Assembly (NCBI GenBank): GCA_041689995.1
Contig: JBDNFD010000086.1
Span: 1 to 14,563 of the forward strand
Origin: DASSWG01 sp041689995
GTDB taxonomy: Bacteria; Bacteroidota; Bacteroidia; Flavobacteriales; Flavobacteriaceae
DNA: 14,563 nt
Direction of reading: 5' to 3'
The translations under genes were made by a program, and so were the position numbers. Numbering within the stretch: position 1 is the stretch's first letter; each line of letters starts with the position of its first letter. Below the pieces are notes generated by a model. It saw only the letters and a program-made list of their open reading frames with translations. It did no database searches and had not been told where the DNA came from. Of this stretch, positions 6,981 through 13,994 are shown in pieces.

Positions 6981-9900
6981 ATGAAAACACTATTATATTT
7001 TTTGGCTTTTATTAGTTTTTCTGGGTTTGCACAAACTATTGCTGTGGACGACACTTCTTATTCGCCATCGGAATTAGTGAACGTTTTGTTGGACAATGCT
7101 TGTTTGGAGATTTCCAATGTCGAAATTTCTTCAGGGGAAGCGGTGGCGTATTTTAGTAATCAAGGTGGAAATTTCCCGATTTCAGAAGGCGTGATCATTC
7201 GCAGTGGAAAAGCAAAATTTTCCGAAGGAAATTATACCGGATTGAATTTGAGCAGCCAACTCAATACCAATAGTGATCCTTTTTTGGCAAACCTGAATAC
7301 AGAATCTGGGCAATCGCCGGTAATTAGCGATGTTTCCTATATGCAATTTGAATTTGTGCCACTTTCAAGCCATTTTAGTTTTAATTTCATGTTCGCTTCC
7401 AACGAATATGGACAATGGCAATGTGTTTCCAGCGATATTTTTGCATTTCTATTGACAGACCTTGTTACTGGCGAAACCGTAAATTTGGCGGTTATTCCTG
7501 GAACCGATCAGCCGATTTCGATACGTAATATTAAGGACGAAACTTATAATGCCACTTGCGATTCCGATCATCCAAATTTTTTTTCTACTTATACGGTCGA
7601 TGATCCGCAAAATTCCGCTTTAAATATGCGGGGTTACACGGTGGTTATGAATGCTTCCACTAACATCCTTTCTGGAAATCCATATCAAATTCGGCTAGTT
7701 ATTGGCGATTCCAACGATGAAGCTTTCGATTCCGCAATATTTCTTTCCGCAGGTAGTTTTGAAACCAGTTTGGATTTGGGTGAAGATCGATTTATTTGCG
7801 ATGGCGGTTCCGATATTTTGGAAACCGGACTGACCACAGCGTCATATAATCACGCGTGGAGCCGCAACGGAACGGTGATTCCGGAGGAAAATGGAAGCAG
7901 CTTGACCATTACGCAAACAGGAACCTATTCTGTTTTCGTAACGGAAGACAATACCAATTGTTTAATCACTGATGAAATCGTGTTTTCCGATTTGATGGTT
8001 CAATCGCCGATGGATTTGATTGTCTGCAATACTATGTCTTTGAGTTACGAGTATGACCTTACCCAAAATGATCAAACAGTTTTGGGAATCGATCCGGCGA
8101 TTTATCAGCCTTATTATTATTCTTCCCTCGCGAATGTAGAAGCAAATATGCCTATTCCGCAGGGAGATGCAAGTTCTTATTTAAGTCTTCCCAACCGGAT
8201 CATTTACATCAAATTAATGGATATCCGGACTGGCGGGTTCTGTAACGCGGTTTATGATTTTCAACTTTTGGTCAATGATCCTATTCACGTTACCCAGCCA
8301 GATGCGATAGAAGTCTGTGGTACGGACGGATATCCAACCGTGGATTTATCACCGTCGATATCACAACTTTTGGACGGACAAGATCCAAATGATTTTACCG
8401 TGGCATTCTTCGGATCTCTGGAAGATGCGCAGAATGGAACAAACCCAATTGTCTCTCCATCAAACTATATGGTTGACACTTCGATTCCCGCTCCTTACCA
8501 AATTTGGGTAAGAATAGCTGATGCTCAAATGCAGGAATGCTATTTAATTTCTAATTTTGAAATTATTTTGAATGAACTTCCATTGGTGGATTCTTTGGAA
8601 GATGTGATTGAATGTACCGAATATATTTTGCCAGATATTGAAAATGGGGATTATTATACGCAGCCTGACGGTATGGGCGAACAACTATCTTCTGGTGAAG
8701 CGATCACCGAATCAGGAATTTATTATATTTATAACGGTCCAGATGAAAGCGGGTGCCATAATGAATCCAGTTTTGAAGTGCTGCTAGCAATTGAATTGGA
8801 TTTATCTGGAAGCTACTGCGGAGAATTCAATGTTCCATCTCCGTTGATCGGCGGTTTTTATAGTGCTCCGGGCGGAGGATCTGGAATCGGGCAATTATTG
8901 GCCTTTGGAGCGAAACTTACCGCCAGTCAAATCATTTATTATTATGTTGAAATTAATGGTGAATTTTGCAGGGACGCGCCCTTCGATATTACCATTCTTC
9001 CCTTGCCACCAGTCGATAATCCCGCAGATGTTGTCACTTGCGATCAATATGTGCTTCCCACTTTGGAGCACGGCGATTACTTTTTTAGTTCAAATGGAAA
9101 TGGGCAGCAACAACAAGCCGGTCATGTGATTTCTTCTACCAAAAAAATATATGTTTTTGCCGATGACGGAGCTTGCACCAACCAAAATTCATTTTGGGTA
9201 ACTATCGTACCAGAATTTTCGGATATGACGGTTTGCGGAGGTTACGAATTGCCATCTTTGCCAGTAGGCGGATTTTTTACCCTTCCCGGAAGTCACGGTG
9301 CTCTGCTTCCCGCAGGAACCTTGATTGAATCATCGCGGAGTGTTTATTATTACGCGGAAACAACTACCAGTCCGAACTGTACGGAAAATGTGTCGTTCTA
9401 TATTACTGTAGCTCCTATTCCGGCAGTCGATCATTTGAACAATGTGCTTTTATGCGAATCCGAATTTTTTGTGTTGCCGACATTGGTTCATGGCGATTAT
9501 TTCACCCAATCGGATAGGCAAGGGGAGCAACTCTTTCCTGGAGCTATTATTTCCGAAACGCAAACGGTTTATATCAATAATTTGAAGAACGGCTGCAGCA
9601 ATGAATCGAGTTTTGAAGTTGAAATCCGCCCACTGCCAGAGGTTGAAAATTTCACCGATATCTATTCGTGCGATCCTTTCGAATTGCCCGAATTAACATT
9701 AGGAAGATATTTCACCCAACCCGGCGGAATGGGAACGCAATTATTTCCTGGGGATTTCGTCACGTTTACCCGAACGATTTATATTTATAATGATTATTCC
9801 GATTTAACGAGTTGTTATACCGAAAATCCGTTCACGGTTTATATCAATAAAGTCGATTTGAATCCTATTCCAGATGTATTGGCTTGCGATGAATATGTTC

Positions 9901-11048
9901 TTCCAACTTTATTTTCGGGGAGTTATTTCACAGAAAGTGGAGGAAATGGCACCGAATTGTTTGCCGGGGATATTATTTTAGAGAACCAAGAAATATTCGT
10001 TTATGGCGAAAAAGGCGTTCGATTTATTTGTGTCAATGAAATAAGTTTTTTCGTGGAAATTTCGGAAACACCTGTTTTGGATCCGATTTCCAGTGCGGAA
10101 AATTGCGAGTCCTATACGCTTCCAGATTTGCCACAAGAAGAATATAATATTGGATATTTTTGGCAATCCGATGGGCAAGATGAAGTTCTTCCTTCTGAAT
10201 ATACACTGTCTCCGGGGAATTATACTATTTATGTTTATGCGACTTCCATCATAAATCCTAATTGTTTTGAACAAGTTGAATTTGAAGTGCAAGTGCATCC
10301 GCTTTTGAAATTAGATATTGAAGGAGGAACTTTATGTCGAAATCTGGAAATCAACGAAGTCGAATCGCCTTTAGTGCTTTCTTCCGGACTTGATCCAACT
10401 GAATTTACCGTGAACTGGTATCTCCTTGATGAATTGGTTCACACCGGACCAGATTATACCACTTTGGAAGCAGGAAATTATACGGTTGAAACCATTAAAC
10501 TAAATCCAGAAGTTGGTTCAGAATGTAATTATGCGCCGACCTTGGTACAAGTTTTTGAATCGGCAAGACCAGTTATTTCAGCAGAAGTGACCGAACCTTT
10601 TAAAGAAGTCGCCGTGATTACGGTTAATATCGAGAAAGGAAAAGGAATTTATGAATATAGGTTGGATGGCGGCGAATTCCAAGAAAGCAATGAGTTTTAT
10701 GACGTGGGGTCCGGCAGCCATACTATTATGGTAAGGGGCGTTGGCGGAATATGTGGAGTAACTACATTGGAAGTGATTGTTATCCGCTATCAAAAGTTCT
10801 TCACGCCGAATGGAGATGGCGTTAATGACACGTGGAATATTGGTGACCTTTACGATCATCCGGAAGCAAAAATTTCAGTTTATGATCGTTATGGGAAAAG
10901 TATGGCAACATTCCGTCCTAAAAGCGCTGGCTGGGACGGCACTTACAAAGGGCGTCTGATGTTTTCCAGTGAATATTGGTTTCAAGTAAAATATCTTGAT
11001 GAAGGAAAAACCAAAATCTTTAAAGCACATTTTACTTTGAAGCGGTAA
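6981..11048 (+). CDS. Choice-of-anchor L, T9SS type B sorted repeat surface protein
   Basis: A 1355-residue cell-surface or secreted protein, likely adhesin-like. Residues 1-18 are a signal peptide ending FAQ. Residues about 20-265 form a choice-of-anchor L domain (SPSELVNVLLDN near 28-39, FNFMFASNEYGQW near 134-146, YQIRLVIGDSNDEAFDSAIF near 235-254). An Ig-like stretch follows (266-345), then two beta units of about 90 residues (348-532), then eight units of about 70 residues (533-1105), each with two cysteines, then two more beta domains. Residues about 1268-1355 are the gliding-motility-associated C-terminal domain (FFTPNGDGVNDTWNI, then VYDRYGK, then GWDGTYKG, ending FKAHFTLKR), which directs type B export through T9SS. 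It is transcribed alone and ends at a strong terminator. The ligand is unknown. ATG 6981 begins the signal peptide directly. Confidence 0.93.
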   Translation: MKTLLYFLAFISFSGFAQTIAVDDTSYSPSELVNVLLDNACLEISNVEISSGEAVAYFSNQGGNFPISEGVIIRSGKAKFSEGNYTGLNLSSQLNTNSDPFLANLNTESGQSPVISDVSYMQFEFVPLSSHFSFNFMFASNEYGQWQCVSSDIFAFLLTDLVTGETVNLAVIPGTDQPISIRNIKDETYNATCDSDHPNFFSTYTVDDPQNSALNMRGYTVVMNASTNILSGNPYQIRLVIGDSNDEAFDSAIFLSAGSFETSLDLGEDRFICDGGSDILETGLTTASYNHAWSRNGTVIPEENGSSLTITQTGTYSVFVTEDNTNCLITDEIVFSDLMVQSPMDLIVCNTMSLSYEYDLTQNDQTVLGIDPAIYQPYYYSSLANVEANMPIPQGDASSYLSLPNRIIYIKLMDIRTGGFCNAVYDFQLLVNDPIHVTQPDAIEVCGTDGYPTVDLSPSISQLLDGQDPNDFTVAFFGSLEDAQNGTNPIVSPSNYMVDTSIPAPYQIWVRIADAQMQECYLISNFEIILNELPLVDSLEDVIECTEYILPDIENGDYYTQPDGMGEQLSSGEAITESGIYYIYNGPDESGCHNESSFEVLLAIELDLSGSYCGEFNVPSPLIGGFYSAPGGGSGIGQLLAFGAKLTASQIIYYYVEINGEFCRDAPFDITILPLPPVDNPADVVTCDQYVLPTLEHGDYFFSSNGNGQQQQAGHVISSTKKIYVFADDGACTNQNSFWVTIVPEFSDMTVCGGYELPSLPVGGFFTLPGSHGALLPAGTLIESSRSVYYYAETTTSPNCTENVSFYITVAPIPAVDHLNNVLLCESEFFVLPTLVHGDYFTQSDRQGEQLFPGAIISETQTVYINNLKNGCSNESSFEVEIRPLPEVENFTDIYSCDPFELPELTLGRYFTQPGGMGTQLFPGDFVTFTRTIYIYNDYSDLTSCYTENPFTVYINKVDLNPIPDVLACDEYVLPTLFSGSYFTESGGNGTELFAGDIILENQEIFVYGEKGVRFICVNEISFFVEISETPVLDPISSAENCESYTLPDLPQEEYNIGYFWQSDGQDEVLPSEYTLSPGNYTIYVYATSIINPNCFEQVEFEVQVHPLLKLDIEGGTLCRNLEINEVESPLVLSSGLDPTEFTVNWYLLDELVHTGPDYTTLEAGNYTVETIKLNPEVGSECNYAPTLVQVFESARPVISAEVTEPFKEVAVITVNIEKGKGIYEYRLDGGEFQESNEFYDVGSGSHTIMVRGVGGICGVTTLEVIVIRYQKFFTPNGDGVNDTWNIGDLYDHPEAKISVYDRYGKSMATFRPKSAGWDGTYKGRLMFSSEYWFQVKYLDEGKTKIFKAHFTLKR
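8577..10295 (+). repeat. Eight ~70-residue repeats within the T9SS surface protein
   Basis: Units start near residues 533, 604, 674, 744, 812, 883, 956 and 1028. The shared pattern is Cys-x2-Tyr-x-Leu-Pro-x-Leu, then Gly-x-Tyr-Phe-Thr, a Gly-rich turn, Leu-x2-Gly, an I-Y-I-Y type strand, a second Cys and a closing SFxVxI strand. The two cysteines per unit could form one disulfide. Units 5-7 are closest to one another (GxYFTx followed by GxQLFPG or GTELFAG); unit 8 is the most degenerate. Confidence 0.85.
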
Positions 11049-11073
11049 ATATTCCAAGATTAATTGAAGTAAG

Positions 11074-11117
11074 AAGAAGCCGGGCCGAAAGCAATTTTTG
11101 GTCTGGCTTCTTTTTTA
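11074..11117 (+). terminator. Intrinsic terminator after the T9SS surface protein
   Basis: The 5' arm AAGAAGCCGGGCC (11074-11086) pairs with GGTCTGGCTTCTT (11100-11112), a 13-bp stem with two G-U pairs. A run of six T's (11111-11116) follows directly. It begins 26 bp after the stop codon. Confidence 0.9.
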
Positions 11118-11349
11118 TTTTGGGTGAAACTTAACTATGTCAGGTTGAGCCCCGAGTACTTGGGGTCGAAACCGACTTTTACAATCTCTAAACTTTTTTA
11201 CTGAAAGTATATAAATTATGTGCAGAATAACCTTCACCAATAGCTGTTTTAGTCATAAAAGCCACCAAAATCGGGTAATTACGCTTCGAATTTCATAAAT
11301 TCGTTATGCTTTTTTAAAACGATGGTCATTCTGCTTAAAAACTTATTTT
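11118..11349. other. Gap between terminator and the LRR/C25 module, with a leader hairpin
   Basis: No gene is seen. It contains the palindrome CCCCGAGTACTTGGGG (11150-11165). It also contains a 7-bp hairpin, CGAATTT/AAATTCG with a CAT loop (11287-11303), 47 bp before the LRR start. A longer-range pair encloses that hairpin: GCAGAATAACC (11222-11232) against GGTCATTCTGC (11324-11334), 10 of 11 bases pairing. The promoter of the LRR gene must lie here, but no box stands out. Confidence 0.5.
11138..11175. repeat. Palindromic element, possible dispersed repeat
   Basis: The stretch begins GTCAGGTTGAGCCCC, has AGTACT at the palindrome centre and ends GGGGTCGAAACCGAC. The core CCCC-G-AGTACT-T-GGGG is palindromic apart from one G/T pair. 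The frame GTCAGGTTGAGC...GTCGAAACC resembles short dispersed intergenic repeats I recall from flavobacterial genomes; only one copy is present here. Confidence 0.45.
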
Positions 11350-12396
11350 ATGAAAACACTGCTACTTCTTCTATTTATTTTCTGTTGTACCGCGGGGTTA
11401 AATGCCCAAATTGTAAACATTCCTGATGCGGAATTTAAGTATATCTTGGTAAACTATGAAAGCTATTTCAGCATTCCAATTGACACCAATGAAGATGGCG
11501 AAATACAGTACAGTGAAGCCGCGGCTTTCTCTGGAACCTTGCAGGTGGGCGATCCGGGTTGGGTTTTTGATGGAAACATACAGGATCTTACGGGGATCGA
11601 GGCTTTTGTCAACATTACCGAACTAATTTGTATTAACAACCAACTTACTGATCTGGACCTGAGCCAAAACACCTCTTTGGTAAAAGTAAATTGTGCGCAT
11701 AACGAGCTGATCTCGTTAAATGTGAGCCAGTGCACCGCTTTGGAAGAACTCACCTGCTCCTATAACCAACTGACCGCTTTGAATGTAAGTCAAAACATTG
11801 CTTTGCAATATCTTGATTGTGGCCACAACCAGTTGACCACATTAAATGTAAGTCAAAACCAAAATATAAAAATCTTGTATTGTTATGAAAATCAACTTAC
11901 AATATTAGATCTTACCAACAATATAAATCTGGATGAATTTTCCGGGTTTGATAACAGTTTTAATTTGTTTGATATTCGAAATGGCAATAATACAGCCATA
12001 ACTTTATTTACGACTTTTAATAATCCTGATTTAACCTGTATTTTTGTGGATAATGCTAATTATTGCCAGAATAGTAGCGCTTGGGCGAAAGATCCAGCTT
12101 CCGCCTTTGTCGAAACCCAACAACAATGTGATGATTTAGCGGCGGTGGAAGATTTTTGGCACAATCAAATAAAAGTCTATCCTAATCCTATCCATGATTT
12201 TTTATATTTTCAAAATAATTCCCTTTACAAAATACAGCAGATAAGGCTAATTGATATTTCGGGCAAAACGATTTTCGAAAAGATACTAAAGAACGAACAA
12301 AAAATAAATCTTTCTTGGTTAAAATCAGGGGTTTATTTTATTCAGTTAAGCAATAAAGAAAATCAATCTATAACAAAAAAAATCATTAAACTATGA
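11350..12396 (+). CDS. Secreted EF-hand/leucine-rich-repeat protein, T9SS type A (copy 1)
   Basis: A 348-residue exported protein. The signal peptide is residues 1-20 (LNAQ). Residues 45-56 (DTNEDGEIQYSE) form a canonical EF-hand calcium loop with D1, N3, D5, G6, I8 and E12. Residues 99-203 (11644-11958) hold five 21-residue leucine-rich repeats of the pattern LxxLxLSQNxxLxxLxCxxNQ, each unit with a conserved Cys except the last. Residues about 274-348 are a type A T9SS sorting domain (VYPNP ... KSGVYFIQL ... KKIIKL). The likely role is protein-protein binding at the cell surface; the partner is unknown. Its TGA overlaps the next gene's ATG (ATGA at 12393-12396), which suggests translational coupling with the C25-type propeptide gene. 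A paralogue lies at 12966-13994. Confidence 0.9.
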   Translation: MKTLLLLLFIFCCTAGLNAQIVNIPDAEFKYILVNYESYFSIPIDTNEDGEIQYSEAAAFSGTLQVGDPGWVFDGNIQDLTGIEAFVNITELICINNQLTDLDLSQNTSLVKVNCAHNELISLNVSQCTALEELTCSYNQLTALNVSQNIALQYLDCGHNQLTTLNVSQNQNIKILYCYENQLTILDLTNNINLDEFSGFDNSFNLFDIRNGNNTAITLFTTFNNPDLTCIFVDNANYCQNSSAWAKDPASAFVETQQQCDDLAAVEDFWHNQIKVYPNPIHDFLYFQNNSLYKIQQIRLIDISGKTIFEKILKNEQKINLSWLKSGVYFIQLSNKENQSITKKIIKL

Positions 12397-12887
12397 AAAC
12401 CTTTATCTTAACTACGAGTTTGTTTTTTATGGTGCTAAGTATACAAGCCCAACAAATTACCAAACAAATTACTTTTTCCATGGGCGACGTTAAAACAATG
12501 CAAAATGGGAATTATGATATTATCCGACTTAAGAACACCTCTATTATAGTAGGGGAAGAATATGCTGGAAAGCCTCAACTTCCCGTGGCTCATGTTAATA
12601 TTCTATTGCCAAAAGGAGCCACTGTAACAAATGTGAGCATCACGGGGCAACCGAGCCAAGTCTTGGGAAGTTTTAATATTTATCCTGCGCAACCGCCCGC
12701 TTATACGAATTTCGAGGCGCCACCTGCGTTCGTGGAGCAGGATGCGGCAGTATATGCTTCGAATGCAATATACCCACAAAACCCGTTATTAAAATATTCC
12801 ACCCATGTATTTCGGGAATATTCGTTTGTCGGCATCGACTTTGTTCCTTTTTCCTATCGGTCACAAAGTGGCTGCTTAAAACTTTAA
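12393..12887 (+). CDS. Orphan C25 (gingipain-type) propeptide, truncated copy
   Basis: A 164-residue exported protein that matches only the start of a C25-family cysteine peptidase precursor. Residues 1-20 are a signal peptide (SIQAQ). The rest has the features of the C25 propeptide domain: GKPQLPVAHVNILLPKGATV near 59-78, the segment NIYPAQPP, and THVFREYSF then FVPFSY near the end. It lacks the catalytic Cys/His domain and any T9SS tail. Copy 2 continues past SYRPQSGQLELL, whereas this copy departs at SYRSQSG and stops after CLKL. It overlaps LRR copy 1 by four bases (ATGA), so it is probably translationally coupled. It may be a dead remnant of the duplication. Because gingipain propeptides inhibit their enzymes, it could instead act as a free periplasmic inhibitor; that is inference. 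Confidence 0.72.
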   Translation: MKTFILTTSLFFMVLSIQAQQITKQITFSMGDVKTMQNGNYDIIRLKNTSIIVGEEYAGKPQLPVAHVNILLPKGATVTNVSITGQPSQVLGSFNIYPAQPPAYTNFEAPPAFVEQDAAVYASNAIYPQNPLLKYSTHVFREYSFVGIDFVPFSYRSQSGCLKL

Positions 12888-12910
12888 CATCCATTAAACC
12901 TCATTTTTGA

Positions 12911-12948
12911 TAAGAACGTCTTAATTTTAAAAGTTCTTAGTTTAAAAT
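12911..12948 (+). repeat. Two overlapping inverted repeats before LRR copy 2
   Basis: TAAGAAC (12911-12917) pairs with GTTCTTA (12933-12939). ATTTTAAA (12924-12931) pairs with TTTAAAAT (12941-12948). The 3' arm of the first lies inside the loop of the second, so the two hairpins exclude each other. They sit in the 78-bp gap between the truncated propeptide gene and the next start codon. The AT-richness makes chance possible. Confidence 0.4.
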
Positions 12949-12965
12949 TCGTTAAATTATTAGCC

Positions 12966-13994
12966 ATGAAAACAACTTTACTTTTTCTTTTTTGCCTCGC
13001 CACAACTTGCTTGAACGCCCAAATCGTGAATATTCCCGACCCGGAATTTAAATATATCCTAGTCAATTACTTTTCATATACATCAATAGCTATTGACACC
13101 AATGAAGACGGCGAAATACAGTACAGCGAGGCCGCGGCTTTCACTGGCACTTTGAACGTGGGCGACCCGTGGTTGTTCAACGGACAGATACAAGACCTTA
13201 CCGGGATCGAAGCTTTTGTTAATATTACGGAATTGATTTGCATGCCCAACCAACTGACCTCTTTGGATCTTAGCCAGAACACGGCCTTGGTGAAGCTGGA
13301 TTGTGCCCACAACCAGCTTGTTTCGCTCAATATAAGCCAATGCACGGCATTGGAAGAACTAACGTGCTCTTATAACCAATTGACCGCTTTGGATCTAAGC
13401 CAAAACATTGCTTTGCAATATTTTAATTGTGGCCAGAACCAATTGACCTCATTAAATGTAAGTCAAAATCAAAATTTAGAAATCTTGTATTGTTATAAAA
13501 ATCAACTTACTATATTAGATATTACTCAAAATATAAATTTGAAGGAATTTTCTGGGTTTGATAACATTTTTAATTTGTTTGATATTCGAAATGGCAATAA
13601 TACAACCATAACATTATTTACGACTTTTGATAATCCTGATTTAACCTGTGTTTTTGTTGATGATGCCAATTATAGTGAAAACAATCCCAATTGGGCTCGG
13701 GATCCAAATTCCACCTATGTCGAAAGCCAACAACAATGTGATGATTTGGACACAGAGGATTTTGCCTTTCAAAACCTAAATATCTACCCCAATCCGGTCA
13801 AAACAAGTTTGTATGTGGAGGGACCAAATAGCTATAATAGCATGATCTTCAATATTCAGGGAAAACAACTTCTACAGACCAAATTACGAAATATACATCA
13901 AATCAATCTTTCTTCATTAAAACCCGGAATTTATTTTTTGCGGCTAACCAACGATAAAAACCAATCCATCACCAAAAAAATTATTAAATTATGA
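12966..13994 (+). CDS. Secreted EF-hand/leucine-rich-repeat protein, T9SS type A (copy 2)
   Basis: A 342-residue paralogue of the protein at 11350-12396 with the same plan. It has a signal peptide 1-19 (LNAQ), an intact EF-hand loop DTNEDGEIQYSE (44-55), five 21-residue leucine-rich repeats (residues 97-201, 13254-13568; LTSLDLSQNTALVKLDCAHN and so on), and a type A T9SS sorting domain from about 272 (IYPNPVKTSLYVE ... KPGIYFLRL ... KKIIKL). The N-terminal and LRR parts are very close to copy 1, but most of the sorting domain is clearly diverged until the final shared SITKKIIKL. Its TGA overlaps the ATG of the following C25-type gene (ATGA at 13991-13994). It may be read from the upstream pair or from a promoter in the 78-bp gap. 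Confidence 0.9.
   Translation: MKTTLLFLFCLATTCLNAQIVNIPDPEFKYILVNYFSYTSIAIDTNEDGEIQYSEAAAFTGTLNVGDPWLFNGQIQDLTGIEAFVNITELICMPNQLTSLDLSQNTALVKLDCAHNQLVSLNISQCTALEELTCSYNQLTALDLSQNIALQYFNCGQNQLTSLNVSQNQNLEILYCYKNQLTILDITQNINLKEFSGFDNIFNLFDIRNGNNTTITLFTTFDNPDLTCVFVDDANYSENNPNWARDPNSTYVESQQQCDDLDTEDFAFQNLNIYPNPVKTSLYVEGPNSYNSMIFNIQGKQLLQTKLRNIHQINLSSLKPGIYFLRLTNDKNQSITKKIIKL

Noticed and set aside
12673..12894. Antisense ORF repeated at 14271-14489
   Set aside because: Both copies arise because they lie opposite duplicated propeptide DNA. There is no signal peptide or domain, so the shared sequence is explained by the coding strand.
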